Of a DNA stretch of 64,000 nucleotides, positions 6,816-15,726 are shown piece after piece. The position numbers and the translations under genes are program-made. This stretch comes from Myxococcus hansupus (lineage in GTDB: Bacteria; Myxococcota; Myxococcia; Myxococcales; Myxococcaceae). The stretch covers positions 5,166,501-5,230,500 of the forward strand of contig NZ_CP012109.1 of the NCBI RefSeq assembly GCF_000280925.3. Reading direction: 5' to 3'. Each line of letters opens with the position of its first letter. The first letter of the stretch is position 1. Below the pieces are notes generated by a model. That model saw only the letters and a list, made by a program, of their open reading frames with translations. It had not been told where the DNA came from and ran no database searches.

Positions 6816-8858
6816 TTGCCGGACATGGCGTGGAGGCAAGGCAGCAGCGCATGCCGAGCAAAGTGCCAAGGGAGCGCAACGCGCGTCTCCCGGACTGAAA
6901 GGGTCCAGGTCCATCGCGTGCTGGAAGGACACATCGAAGGCGTCGAGCCCCTGGACGACGCGCGCGTCTCGCTCGACACCCTGCAGGCCTTCGTCGCGCT
7001 GCTGGACGCGGAGGGGCGGCTGCTCGACCTGAACCAGACGGCGATGGCGTGGCTGCGCGCCACCTCGGCTCGGGAGCTGCGAGGCCACCCCTTCTGGCTC
7101 CTGCCCGTGTGGCGGCGAACGACCGGGGAACAGGAGCGTCTGCGCCAGGCCGCCGTGCTCGCCGCCAGGGGCGTGCGCTTCCGCGAGGACGTGGAGCTCC
7201 GGCACGTCATGTCGGACAGCGAGGCGCGCGTTCTCGACCTCTCGCTCGCCCCGGTGCGCTCCAGCCGGGGCGTCGTGACGTACGTGTTGGTGGAGGGACA
7301 CGACGTCACCGAGCGAAAGCAAGCCGAGGCCGCGCTCACGCGCAGGAACGCGGAGCTGGAAGCAGCGCTCGCGCGGACGCGGAGACCCGCGGCGGCATGG
7401 CATCCCCCGTTCGAGCATCCCACGTCCCTGGAGACCGTGCAGCGCAGCGAGGAGCGATACCGCTGCCTTGTCGACGCCATGGCCCAGGTGGTGTGGACCG
7501 CGAACACGTCCGGCGATTGCAGCGGACACAACCAGGCCTGGTCCGACTTCACGGGGCAGACGGAGCAAGCAGCGCTGGCGCAGGGGTGGCTCCACATGGT
7601 GCACGCCGAGGACCGCGAGCGGGTCTGCGAGGACTGGCGCAGGGCATTGGAGTCACATTCCGTCTTCGATTCGGAGTACCGCGTGAGGCGCCCGGATGGA
7701 CGCTACACGCCGGTCCACTCCCGGGCCGTGGCGGTCCGCGAGGCGGACGGAACACCGCGCGAATGGGTGGGCACCCTCTCCGACATCACCGAGCGGACCG
7801 CGGTGGAGGCCGAGCTGCGGGAGAGCCAGGCGCGGTTCCAGGCCATCATCGACGCGGCGCCAGCGGCCATCTACGTGAAGTCCCCTGACGGCCGGCTCCT
7901 GATGGTCAACCGCTTCTTCACGCAGCAACTGGGCCGCAGCCGGGAGCAACTGCTGGGCCGCACGGACCTGGACCTCTTTCCTCCCGAGCAGGCCGCCATC
8001 ATCCGTGGCCACGACGTCCAGGTGCTGACGACGAACCAGCCTCTCGAGGTGGAAGAGCCCGTGTCGAACCACCGCGGCGCACGCGTCTTCCGGTCCCTCA
8101 AGTTCCCGCTCCGGAGCGCGGAGGGCGTGCCCACCGCGCTGGGCGGCATCTCCACCGACGTCACGGAGAAGCGGCGAATCGACGACGTCGCCAAGCGGCT
8201 CTTGGACATCGTCGGACATGACCTCCGCAGCCCCACCGCCGCCATCCTCACCACCACCGGCATGCTGAGACGCCGCCCGCTGGATGAAGCCATGCGCCGG
8301 CCCTTCGAGCGCATCCACCGGAGCGCCCGCAGGGTGGAGCACCTGCTCCAGGTGCTGATGGACTTCACCCAGGCACAGCTCGGAGGTGGCATCCAGCTCG
8401 AGCCCATCCGAGGCGACCTGCGGGCCCTCGTCGCGGCCATCGTGGAGGACGCACGCACAGCCCACCCCGAGCGCGAGGTGCGGTTCATCCAACGTGGCGA
8501 GGCCCTGGGAGATTGGGACCCGGAGCGGCTGGAGCGCCTGCTCGGCCATCTGCTGGACAACGCCTTCATTCACGGCGCGCCCGACACCCCCATCGACGTG
8601 CTCTGCCTTACGGGACGCAAGGCGGTGCTGTTGGGGGTGCGCAACCAGGGCGTGCCCATTCCCCCGGAGGTCCGCGCGACCCTCTTCGAACCCATCCGGC
8701 GCGCCTCTCACCAGGCGGAGACGGTGCGGCATTCGCTGGGGCTGAGCCTGTATCTGGTCCGGGAGCTGACCCGCGCGCACCAGGGGCGCATCCGCGTCGC
8801 GTCGACCGCCCTGCACGGCACCACCTTCTACATCTCCCTGCCCCGCCCGCCCACGTGA
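6816..8858 (+). CDS. Sensor histidine kinase with three PAS domains
   Basis: 680 residues with no transmembrane segment, so probably a cytoplasmic sensor. PAS-like modules span roughly residues 45-165 (ends in GHDVTERKQAE), 205-335 (ends in LSDITERTAVE) and 340-455 (ends in ISTDVTEKRR). The HisKA box follows with the phosphoacceptor His468 (DIVGHDLRSPTAA). A HATPase domain covers about 560-675 (LLGHLLDNAFIHG as N box; GLSLYLVRELTRAHQG as G2 region). No receiver domain or adjacent response regulator is present, so it is an orphan kinase, common in myxobacteria. The N terminus before about residue 35 is poor in features; GTG 6918 is an alternative start. Confidence 0.85.
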   Translation: MPDMAWRQGSSACRAKCQGSATRVSRTERVQVHRVLEGHIEGVEPLDDARVSLDTLQAFVALLDAEGRLLDLNQTAMAWLRATSARELRGHPFWLLPVWRRTTGEQERLRQAAVLAARGVRFREDVELRHVMSDSEARVLDLSLAPVRSSRGVVTYVLVEGHDVTERKQAEAALTRRNAELEAALARTRRPAAAWHPPFEHPTSLETVQRSEERYRCLVDAMAQVVWTANTSGDCSGHNQAWSDFTGQTEQAALAQGWLHMVHAEDRERVCEDWRRALESHSVFDSEYRVRRPDGRYTPVHSRAVAVREADGTPREWVGTLSDITERTAVEAELRESQARFQAIIDAAPAAIYVKSPDGRLLMVNRFFTQQLGRSREQLLGRTDLDLFPPEQAAIIRGHDVQVLTTNQPLEVEEPVSNHRGARVFRSLKFPLRSAEGVPTALGGISTDVTEKRRIDDVAKRLLDIVGHDLRSPTAAILTTTGMLRRRPLDEAMRRPFERIHRSARRVEHLLQVLMDFTQAQLGGGIQLEPIRGDLRALVAAIVEDARTAHPEREVRFIQRGEALGDWDPERLERLLGHLLDNAFIHGAPDTPIDVLCLTGRKAVLLGVRNQGVPIPPEVRATLFEPIRRASHQAETVRHSLGLSLYLVRELTRAHQGRIRVASTALHGTTFYISLPRPPT

Positions 8859-8882
8859 GGCCCCCGCGACTCGAGGGGCCTC
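8857..8882. terminator. Hairpin between convergent kinase and LOG genes
   Basis: A perfect 8-bp stem (GAGGCCCC / GGGGCCTC) with a 10-nt loop begins at the kinase stop codon and ends 11 nt before the stop of the convergent LOG gene. It has no T-tract. Confidence 0.5.
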
Positions 8883-8893
8883 CAGTGTCTCCG

Positions 8894-10051
8894 TCAGGAA
8901 CCCGCGGACGCCGCGGCGGACTGCTCCAGCGCGAAGGCTTCCAACGCCTGCACGACGGCGTCCTGCGAGTCCGTGATCATCAGGTAGCGCGCGTAGTCAT
9001 AGCCCTGCGCGAGCTGGTGCAGCAGCGGATACACGGGCCGGGTGCGCGTCCAGAACTCGGTGCCCAGGAAAATCATGGGGCTGATGACGCCCACCGAGTT
9101 GTAGTGGTTCTGGCACGCGTCCTGGAACACCTCCTGGATGGTGCCCGCGCTGCCCGGCGAATAGACGATGCCGCCCTTCGCGATGGTGAGCAGACCGTCC
9201 TCGCGCACGCTGTTGGCGAAGTACTTCGCGATGTGCGTGGCGAAGGGGTTGGGCGGCTCGTGCCCGTAGTGCCACGTGGGGATGCCCAGGCTGGCGCAGA
9301 ACGGCAGGTCGTCCTTGGACAGCGGGAAGGCGCGGCGCACGTCGAAGGCGCGCGACAGCCACTCACGGTCCGTATAGCTCGGGGCCTTCGCGAGGATGGC
9401 CAGCCCCTCGTCCAGCTCCGCCTCCGTGCGACGCGCGAACCACGCGCCCACGTGCGTGGCCTCCATGGCGCCGGGGCCGCCGCCGCTGACCATGAAGAAG
9501 CCCCGCTTCGCCAGCTCGCGCGCCAGGGAAGCCACCGCGCGGTAGTCCGGCTGGCCGCGCTTCATGGAGTGTCCCCCCATGATGGCCACCACCTTGCGCA
9601 CGACGCCGGAGCGGTAGAGCAGCCCCTCCATCGCGTCCGTCACGGAGTGGTCGTGGAGCCGCTGGGCCAGCGTCTCCAGCAGCGTGGGCGGGCTGCCCCG
9701 GCCGTTCGCGGCCCAGTGCGCGTAGATGCGCTCGTCCGGCGTGCCCTGGTACGTCTCCGGCCGCGCCGGATCGAAGCCCGCGTACAGCTCCTCGGGCGTG
9801 TACAACCCGCTGCGGTAGGGCAGATACGGCAGCCCGGAGATGGGCGGGAACACCATGGCCCCATGCTCCACGGTGGCTTTCAGCGCGTCCTTCTCCAGCT
9901 CACAGCCCAGGAAGACGGCGCCCGCGAGCTCCACGGACACCAGGTCCTTCGTGAAGGGCCGCAGGTCCAGCCCCTGGATGATGACGTTGGCGAAACCCAC
10001 GCCCGCGGCGAGGTGCCGTTCGAATGCCTCGATGGTTTCGATTTCAATCAC
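8894..10051 (-). CDS. LOG-family (lysine decarboxylase-like) Rossmann protein
   Basis: 385 residues. The C-terminal two thirds form a LOG/TIGR00730-type fold: VVAIMGGHSMKRG (first strand and loop), GFFMVSGGGPGAMEATHVGA (nucleotide-binding loop) and SPGSAGTIQEVFQDA, which corresponds to the PGGxGTxxE active-site motif with a Ser-Ala change at the second Gly region. The N-terminal ~140 residues are an extra domain. Family members hydrolyse nucleoside monophosphates such as cytokinin ribotides, releasing the base. It has no membrane segment and lies in the same direction as the regulator at 10093-12366, 41 nt downstream. The substrate is not predictable. Confidence 0.78.
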   Translation of the reverse strand: MIEIETIEAFERHLAAGVGFANVIIQGLDLRPFTKDLVSVELAGAVFLGCELEKDALKATVEHGAMVFPPISGLPYLPYRSGLYTPEELYAGFDPARPETYQGTPDERIYAHWAANGRGSPPTLLETLAQRLHDHSVTDAMEGLLYRSGVVRKVVAIMGGHSMKRGQPDYRAVASLARELAKRGFFMVSGGGPGAMEATHVGAWFARRTEAELDEGLAILAKAPSYTDREWLSRAFDVRRAFPLSKDDLPFCASLGIPTWHYGHEPPNPFATHIAKYFANSVREDGLLTIAKGGIVYSPGSAGTIQEVFQDACQNHYNSVGVISPMIFLGTEFWTRTRPVYPLLHQLAQGYDYARYLMITDSQDAVVQALEAFALEQSAAASAGS

Positions 10052-10092
10052 CCATGAACGATTTCATGCCTCGTCGCCCTGGGGTAGTGAGA

Positions 10093-12366
10093 TCAGCGCC
10101 GCGCCTCCAACACGCGCAGGCACGCCTCCGCTTGGAGCAGCTCCACGCGGGCCCCCGCGGCCGTGGCGTCCCGCGCCGCGAGCTGGAGCTGGCGCCCCGC
10201 TTCCTCCAGCTCGCCCAATTGCAGTTGGGCCCGGCCCAGCACGCACCGCAGCAATGACTGGAGCCTCCGGTCCTCCAGCATCGACGCGAGCTGGAGCCCG
10301 CGCAGCGCGTCCTCCTTCGCCAGCTCGGGTGCCCCCGCTCGCGTGTGCAACAGCGCCAGGCCATGGTGCGTGTAGGCCATGCCCCGGCGGTCCCCCGTCC
10401 GCGAGTCCAGCTCCAACGCGAGCTGGAAGAAGTGCGCCGCGCGCTCCCGGTCTCCCGCGCGCGAGTACGCATCCCCCAGACTGAGCAGCGCCGTGGAGTG
10501 CTCCCACGTATCCCCCGCGCGCTCGCTCCAGCGCAGCACCTGGGCGTACTCCGCCGCGGCGGCCTCCGGGAACCCCAGGCCCAACTGCACACCGCCCATG
10601 GCCCTGTGGAGCAGCGCCTCCACCCCCGCCCGCGCCAGCGCGTCGTCCGCGCCGGACGCGAAGTGGAACTGCTCCCGGGCCAACAGGATGCGCGCCCGCG
10701 CCTCCTGGAAACGCCCCAGCGCGGCGAGCGCCAGCGCGCAGAGCGCGTCCATCGACACCGACATCAACGGCGCCGCCGACAGACAGTCTCGCCGCCCCTC
10801 CCGGTCCAATCCCAACACCTCCTCGTGCTTGCCCTGCGCGAGCACCACGGACGTGAGCTTGAACAACCGCCGCGCCCGCTCGCCGAGCGCCGACGCCAAT
10901 CCCTCACCATCCAGCTTCCGCGCCGTGTGCCACGCGGACTCCGCCTCCAGGTCCTCTCCCGCCAGCCGGTGTGCGTCGCCCATGTGCTCCCACAACCGGC
11001 GCTGCCATTCCCGCGAGACATCGGGAGCCAGGGTCTCCGCCAGCCCCAGGGCAAAGCGATACACCGCCAGCGCCGGGCCGGGCTCCAGCGCGGACAGATG
11101 CCAGCCCGCCAGCGCCACCAAGTAGGGCAAGGCCCGCGCCGAGTCCTCCGCGGACAGCCATTGCCGCGTCAATTCCATGCAAGCCCGGTGGCGCAGCGGG
11201 TCCGCCAGGGCCTCATAGGCCTCCGCCGCGCGGCGGTGTGCCTGGGGAAGCGCCGCCTCGGGCACCTCGTCCAGCCCCGAGGCGGGCTCCACGGCCCAGG
11301 TGTAACGCCCGCCCGAAACCGAACGCAGCCAGCCCCCCGCCTCCAGGAGCGCCAGCGGCGCATGGCCTCCCGCCAGCGTCGCCAGCACCGCGCGGGGAAA
11401 CGAGGGCCCCAACACGGTGGCCGCCTTGAGCACCTCACGCTGCGCGTCGGGCAACAACATCTGCCGCGCCGCGACGGCCGCCTCCCCTGTCAGCGGCACC
11501 GCCAGCCCCGCCTGCTCCTCGAGGAGCGTCACCGCGTGGAGCAGGTGCAGCGGGTGCCCCGCGCTGCCACGCAGCAGCGCCTCCCGGACGCTGGGCGGCG
11601 GCATCCCACGGCCGCGCAGCCGGCCCTCCAGCAGTTCGGCGGCCTCGGAGGGCCCGAGCCGCCCCACCGTCAGCACCTCCGCCGTCACGGGCGCCGGCGC
11701 CGTCCCACCGGGACGCTGGAGCGCGAGCAGGAAGAGCGGCGTGTGCGACAAGCGCGACACCAGCTCCTCCACCAACGCATGGCTGAGCGGGTCTCCGTGC
11801 TGCCAGTCCTCCAACACCAACAGGCGCGGCCTGCGGTGAGGCATCAGGGCATGGCAGAGCGAATCGAACAGCGCCGTGCGCTCGGAGACGAGGCTCGCGG
11901 GAACCCCTTGCCTCTCACGGCCTTCCAGAAAGCGCGTGATTCGCTCCGCGTCCGCGCTGGACACACGGCCCGTCCCCGCCGGAGGGCTCAGCGCGCGCGT
12001 GGCCTCCAGCAGCTCGCGGAAGATGCCCGCTGGCGCGCCCGGCAGGGCCAGCCCGCTGCCCTCCCACACCTCGAAGCCTTCCGCCGCCAGGATTTCGACC
12101 AGCGCGTCCTTGAGGCGTGTCTTGCCCAGGCCCGCCTCACCCGTCAGCCAGACGGCGCGCCCCAACCCCCGGCGCACGTCCTCCGCCAGCGACACCAGCC
12201 GCCCCAGGAGCGCGGCCCGTCCCACGAGTGCGGGTTGGCACAGCCCCGGCGACCACCGGCGCACGGGCGCGTCCCGAGGCACCGCCGAGGCGCTTCGCGG
12301 ACATGCGAGCACGCCGCCCAGGAAACGGGCCCCACACGCAACGCATGAGCCCGAGGACGGAGTCAT
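10093..12366 (-). CDS. ATPase/TPR regulatory protein
   Basis: 757 residues from ATG 12366, with GGGAGG just upstream; a longer ORF to 12510 adds an unlikely extension. The N terminus has a partial zinc-ribbon (CVACGARFLGGVLACP). The AAA/STAND-type ATPase domain follows with Walker A (TGEAGLGKT, about residues 78-86) and Walker B (LLVLEDWQHGD). From about residue 400 onward the protein is made of TPR-like helical repeats. There is no C-terminal LuxR helix-turn-helix and no kinase or cyclase domain, so it appears to be a stand-alone STAND signalling module such as those fused to kinases or cyclases elsewhere. Its output partner is not in the window. Confidence 0.75.
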   Translation of the reverse strand: MTPSSGSCVACGARFLGGVLACPRSASAVPRDAPVRRWSPGLCQPALVGRAALLGRLVSLAEDVRRGLGRAVWLTGEAGLGKTRLKDALVEILAAEGFEVWEGSGLALPGAPAGIFRELLEATRALSPPAGTGRVSSADAERITRFLEGRERQGVPASLVSERTALFDSLCHALMPHRRPRLLVLEDWQHGDPLSHALVEELVSRLSHTPLFLLALQRPGGTAPAPVTAEVLTVGRLGPSEAAELLEGRLRGRGMPPPSVREALLRGSAGHPLHLLHAVTLLEEQAGLAVPLTGEAAVAARQMLLPDAQREVLKAATVLGPSFPRAVLATLAGGHAPLALLEAGGWLRSVSGGRYTWAVEPASGLDEVPEAALPQAHRRAAEAYEALADPLRHRACMELTRQWLSAEDSARALPYLVALAGWHLSALEPGPALAVYRFALGLAETLAPDVSREWQRRLWEHMGDAHRLAGEDLEAESAWHTARKLDGEGLASALGERARRLFKLTSVVLAQGKHEEVLGLDREGRRDCLSAAPLMSVSMDALCALALAALGRFQEARARILLAREQFHFASGADDALARAGVEALLHRAMGGVQLGLGFPEAAAAEYAQVLRWSERAGDTWEHSTALLSLGDAYSRAGDRERAAHFFQLALELDSRTGDRRGMAYTHHGLALLHTRAGAPELAKEDALRGLQLASMLEDRRLQSLLRCVLGRAQLQLGELEEAGRQLQLAARDATAAGARVELLQAEACLRVLEARR

Positions 12367-12837
12367 GAGCACCTCCCTGAAGGGTGACGCGATGTGGGTC
12401 GAGCGCCGTTCCCTCACCCCGCCGGTGCGACCCGCGGTGTTGTAGCGCCCGGGCACACCCCGCGCCTCCGGCCTCCGGGGGTGTGGGACTGTTCGCTCTC
12501 CACCGCACACACCACACCAGCGGCCCAGGCCCGCAGTGCAGGGAAAGCCTCACACAGCGCGCGGCTTTCCTCGCCACGTCTGGCAATGAAAGACAATTCC
12601 AATCACGCCAGATGAAACAGCGACAAGGTACTCCCGGCGCTGTTCCCTGGAGAGCAAGCAGGCACGATTCCTGATGTTGAATACGAAATACTTTTGGCGG
12701 ATGCTCGTTCTGCGCTGAACACGGCAACCCCCGCCGTGACCTTGGAGAAACCCGACTCGCAAAAGCAAACACCCCCTCCGCCCGTCCCCCACGGCGCGGA
12801 CTCACCCCCGTCTGTCTTTAGTTCTCAGAGAGTCCCC
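12367..12837. other. 471-bp intergenic region between divergent genes
   Basis: The region must hold the promoters for the ATPase/TPR gene (minus) and the polysaccharide lyase gene (plus). A locally A/T-rich patch lies at about 12585-12700. Apart from the short gene-start fragment at 12381-12445, no conserved gene, hairpin terminator or convincing sigma-54 site was seen. Confidence 0.5.
12381..12445 (+). other. Fragment resembling the start of the 26658 gene
   Basis: Seventeen bases (AGGGTGACGCGATGTGG, 12381-12397) are identical to 26647-26663, the ribosome-binding site and first codons of the small gene at 26658. Here the ATG at 12392 opens only 17 codons (MWVERRSLTPPVRPAVL) before TAG. It is either a truncated relic of a paralogue or a micro-ORF in the leader region between two divergent genes. 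Confidence 0.35.
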
Positions 12838-14145
12838 ATGAAGAAGACCCTCCTGCTGGTTGGAACGCTGCTCGGGATGAGCGGCACTGGCTGTGGCGCC
12901 GTTGACGACACCTCGTCGGGAGAAGGCACCTCTCCCATCGAAATCGACGGCCTCGAAAGCCACACCGTCAGCGCCCAGGCGTTGACCACCACCGGCTGCA
13001 CCGCACTGACGGCCACCTCGGTGATTTCCAATGGCCATGACGGAAACGTCCCGGCCAACACCATGGACTCCAACCTGGGCACCCGCTGGAGCCGCTCCGG
13101 CCGCGGCTCCTGGATTGATTACGACCTGGGCGCCATCAAGCAGGTCAGCGGCGTCTCCGTCGCGTGGCATCAGGGAAACACCCGGGCCAATACCTTCACC
13201 GTCTCTGTTTCACCCGATGGCTATACCTATACACAGGTCTTTTCGGGCAAGAGCAGTGGCACCACCGCCGCGGCGGAAACGTACAGCTTTCCCACCATCA
13301 ACACCCGCCGCGTCCGCGTCACCTTCCAGAGCAACACGGTGAATGATTGGGCCAGCATCGCCGAGGCGCGTGCCTGCGCGTCCACGACGACGACTCCGCC
13401 CCCGAACCCCACCCCGGAGCCGAACCCCAACCCCAGCCCCAACCCGGAGACGCCGCCCCCGGGCAATGGCTCCAGCGTGGTGTGGGTGGGTGACTTCGAG
13501 ACCAACAGCCGCTCCCAGTGGAGCCACACGCAGATGGTGAACGCGGACCGGCTGGCGGTGGTGTCCTCGCCCTCGCGGCAGGGCCGCTACGCCCTCAAGG
13601 CCACCGTGCGCAAGGGCGACGACCCCATCAACGCCAGCGGCAACCGCAACGAGCTGGTGCGGATGACCCGCGAGCCCGAGAACTCCGAGTACTACTACCG
13701 CTTCAGCACCATGTTCGACTCGAGCTTCCCGAGCGCGAAGACGTGGCAGCTCTTCACCCAGTGGCACCATGAGGGCAACTCCGGCTCGCCCCCGGTGGAG
13801 TTCTACGTCTACGGCGAGGAGATTCGCCTCAACATCGGCGGCAACCCGGGCACCATCGTCTGGCGCACGCCGCTGGTCCGCAACCGGTGGCTGGACTTCA
13901 TCTTCCACGTGAAGTGGTCGCCGGACTCCAAGGTGGGCTTCGTGGAGCTGTACCTGGACGGCAAGCTGGTGATGCCCAAGCGCTTCATCGCCACGCAGTA
14001 CCGGGGCCAGCTCAACTACCTGAAGGTCGGCCTGTACCGGAACGACACCGTCAGCCCCGTGGGCATCGTCTACCACGACGGGTGGACCATGGCCCGGAAG
14101 CTGGAGGACGTCATCAACCCGACGACCATCCTCAAGGCCCCCTAG
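12838..14145 (+). CDS. Secreted lipoprotein polysaccharide lyase with discoidin-type domain
   Basis: 435 residues from ATG 12838. The signal peptide (MKKTLLLVGTLLGM) ends in a lipobox-like SGTGC, so the protein is probably lipid-anchored. An F5/8-type C (CBM32-like) carbohydrate-binding domain spans about residues 45-180 (NTMDSNLGTRWSRSGRGSW). A Pro/Asn-rich linker follows (about 183-208). The C-terminal ~225 residues match the heparin-lyase-I-like polysaccharide lyase family (NSEYYYRFSTMFDSSFP; WQLFTQWHHEG; FIFHVKWSP), a beta-jelly-roll enzyme cutting uronate-containing glycans. It probably attacks environmental or prey polysaccharide. The start was chosen because the longer ORF would bury the signal peptide. 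A strong hairpin follows. Confidence 0.82.
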   Translation: MKKTLLLVGTLLGMSGTGCGAVDDTSSGEGTSPIEIDGLESHTVSAQALTTTGCTALTATSVISNGHDGNVPANTMDSNLGTRWSRSGRGSWIDYDLGAIKQVSGVSVAWHQGNTRANTFTVSVSPDGYTYTQVFSGKSSGTTAAAETYSFPTINTRRVRVTFQSNTVNDWASIAEARACASTTTTPPPNPTPEPNPNPSPNPETPPPGNGSSVVWVGDFETNSRSQWSHTQMVNADRLAVVSSPSRQGRYALKATVRKGDDPINASGNRNELVRMTREPENSEYYYRFSTMFDSSFPSAKTWQLFTQWHHEGNSGSPPVEFYVYGEEIRLNIGGNPGTIVWRTPLVRNRWLDFIFHVKWSPDSKVGFVELYLDGKLVMPKRFIATQYRGQLNYLKVGLYRNDTVSPVGIVYHDGWTMARKLEDVINPTTILKAP

Positions 14146-14180
14146 CCACTGGCGGGCAGCCGACAGCCCTGCCCCTCATG

Positions 14181-14213
14181 GGCCGGAGGCCGCGTCCCCA
14201 CGCGGCCCCGGCC
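14181..14213 (+). terminator. GC-rich hairpin after the polysaccharide lyase gene
   Basis: GGCCGGAGGCCGCGT pairs with ACGCGGCCCCGGCC across a 4-nt loop with a single bulge. It lies 35 nt after the lyase stop and just before the ribosome-binding region of the next gene. There is no U-tract, so it may be a weak terminator or a stabilising structure. Confidence 0.5.
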
Positions 14214-14230
14214 CGGAGTAGCTTCCGGGC

Positions 14231-14548
14231 ATGTCCCACAGCCTCCTCGTCGTCCATGTCCAGATCCACGTGAAGCCCGAGCACGTGGACGCCTTCCACC
14301 AGGCCACGCTCGCCAACGCGCGTGAGAGCGTGAAGGAGCCGGGCATCGCCCGCTTCGACGTCATGCAGGACGCCGAGGACCCGACGCGCTTCGTGCTGGT
14401 GGAGGCGTACCGCACGCCCCAGGCTCCGGCCGCGCACAAGGAGACGGCGCACTACCTCACCTGGCGCGACACCGTGGCGCCGATGATGGCGGAGCCCCGC
14501 ACCAGCCGGAAGTTCGTCAACCGCTTCCCCGACGACGCCGGGTGGTGA
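14231..14548 (+). CDS. Antibiotic-biosynthesis-monooxygenase (ABM) domain protein
   Basis: 105 residues, about the usual size for single ABM-domain proteins. The sequence has the dimeric ferredoxin-like ABM pattern: [56 protein letters not shown] and a C-terminal FVNRF strand. Relatives include quinol monooxygenases and LsrG-type enzymes that work without cofactors. The stop overlaps the start of the alcohol dehydrogenase gene, so the two are translated together and may act in one degradative route for a quinol or aldehyde-type substrate. Substrate identity is inference. Confidence 0.85.
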   Translation: MSHSLLVVHVQIHVKPEHVDAFHQATLANARESVKEPGIARFDVMQDAEDPTRFVLVEAYRTPQAPAAHKETAHYLTWRDTVAPMMAEPRTSRKFVNRFPDDAGW

Positions 14549-15723
14549 CGAACGTGAGCCCCCACGCCTCGTTCGAATTCGCCACCGCCACGCGCGTGCT
14601 CTTCGGCCCCGGCCGCCTCGCCGAGGCCCCGGACGCCGTGCGCGCGCTGGGGGCCACCCGCGTCCTGCTCGTCACCGGCAAGGACGCCTCGCGCGCCCAA
14701 CCCCTGCGCGAAGCCCTGGAGCGTCAGGGCCTGGGCGTCCACGTCTTCTCCGTGGACGGAGAGCCCACGGTGGAGCTGGCCCGGGAAGGCACCGCGAGGG
14801 CGTCGGAGGCCGGCTGCGACGCGGTGGTCGCCTTCGGAGGAGGCAGCGCCCTGGACGCGGGCAAGGCCCTGGCCGCGCTCGCCGCCAACGGGGGCGACCC
14901 GCTGGACTATCTGGAAGTCATTGGCCGGGGACAGCCGCTCACCCGGCCTTCCCTGCCCTTCGTGGCCATTCCCACCACGGCGGGCACCGGCTCCGAGGTG
15001 ACGCGCAACGCGGTGCTCGGCTCGAAGGACGCGAAGGTGAAGGCCAGCCTGCGCAGTCCGCACATGCTGCCGCGCGTGGCGCTGGTGGACCCGGACCTGC
15101 TGTCCGGCGCGCCCGCCGCGGTGCTCGCCTCCAGTGGCATGGACGCGCTGTCACAGCTCATCGAGCCCTTCCTCTCCGGACGGGCCAATCCGCTGACGGA
15201 CGCGCTGGCGCGTGAGGGCATGAGGCGGTCGGCCCGCTCCCTGCGGCGCGCGGTGCTGGACGGCCCGGATGCGTCCGCGCGCGAGGACCTGGCCCTGGCC
15301 AGCCTCTTCGGCGGCCTGTGTCTGGCCAACTCTGGCCTGGGCGCGGTGCACGGCTTCGCCGCGCCCGTGGGCGGCATGTTCGACGCGCCCCATGGCGCGG
15401 TGTGCGCGGCGCTGCTGCCCGCGGTGCTGGACGTCAACCTGCGGGCGCTGCGGGCCCGGGCGCCCGGACATGCCTCCACCTCGCGCTTCCAGGAGCTCGC
15501 CGCGCTGCTGACGGGCACGGCGGACGCGCGGCCCGAGGACGCCGTCACGTGGGTGGACGCCCTGCGCACCGCGCTCGAAGTCCCGGGCCTGGGCCGCTAC
15601 GGGCTGACGGCGGCCCAGGTGCCCGCGCTGGTGGAGAAGGCGAAGGGGGCCAGCAGCATGAAGGCCAACCCCCTGGTGCTGACGGACGCGGAGCTGACCG
15701 AAATCGCGCTCCGCTCGCTGTAG
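14542..15723 (+). CDS. Iron-containing alcohol dehydrogenase family (maleylacetate-reductase-like)
   Basis: 393 residues from GTG 14542, overlapping the ABM gene; GTG 14554 is an equally plausible start. The NAD(P)-binding loop appears as [20 protein letters not shown] (about residues 93-112). The group III ADH signature follows: [23 protein letters not shown], and the metal-ligand region [21 protein letters not shown] contains the two His residues. The enzyme is cytoplasmic and reduces an aldehyde, ketone or maleylacetate-type substrate with NAD(P)H. Coupling to the ABM monooxygenase fits an aromatic-ring or quinol degradation role, but that link is inference. Confidence 0.85.
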   Translation: MVTNVSPHASFEFATATRVLFGPGRLAEAPDAVRALGATRVLLVTGKDASRAQPLREALERQGLGVHVFSVDGEPTVELAREGTARASEAGCDAVVAFGGGSALDAGKALAALAANGGDPLDYLEVIGRGQPLTRPSLPFVAIPTTAGTGSEVTRNAVLGSKDAKVKASLRSPHMLPRVALVDPDLLSGAPAAVLASSGMDALSQLIEPFLSGRANPLTDALAREGMRRSARSLRRAVLDGPDASAREDLALASLFGGLCLANSGLGAVHGFAAPVGGMFDAPHGAVCAALLPAVLDVNLRALRARAPGHASTSRFQELAALLTGTADARPEDAVTWVDALRTALEVPGLGRYGLTAAQVPALVEKAKGASSMKANPLVLTDAELTEIALRSL

Positions 15724-15726
15724 AAG

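Noticed and set aside
13384..13465. Pro/Asn repeat block
   Set aside because: Low-complexity interdomain linker of the polysaccharide lyase.
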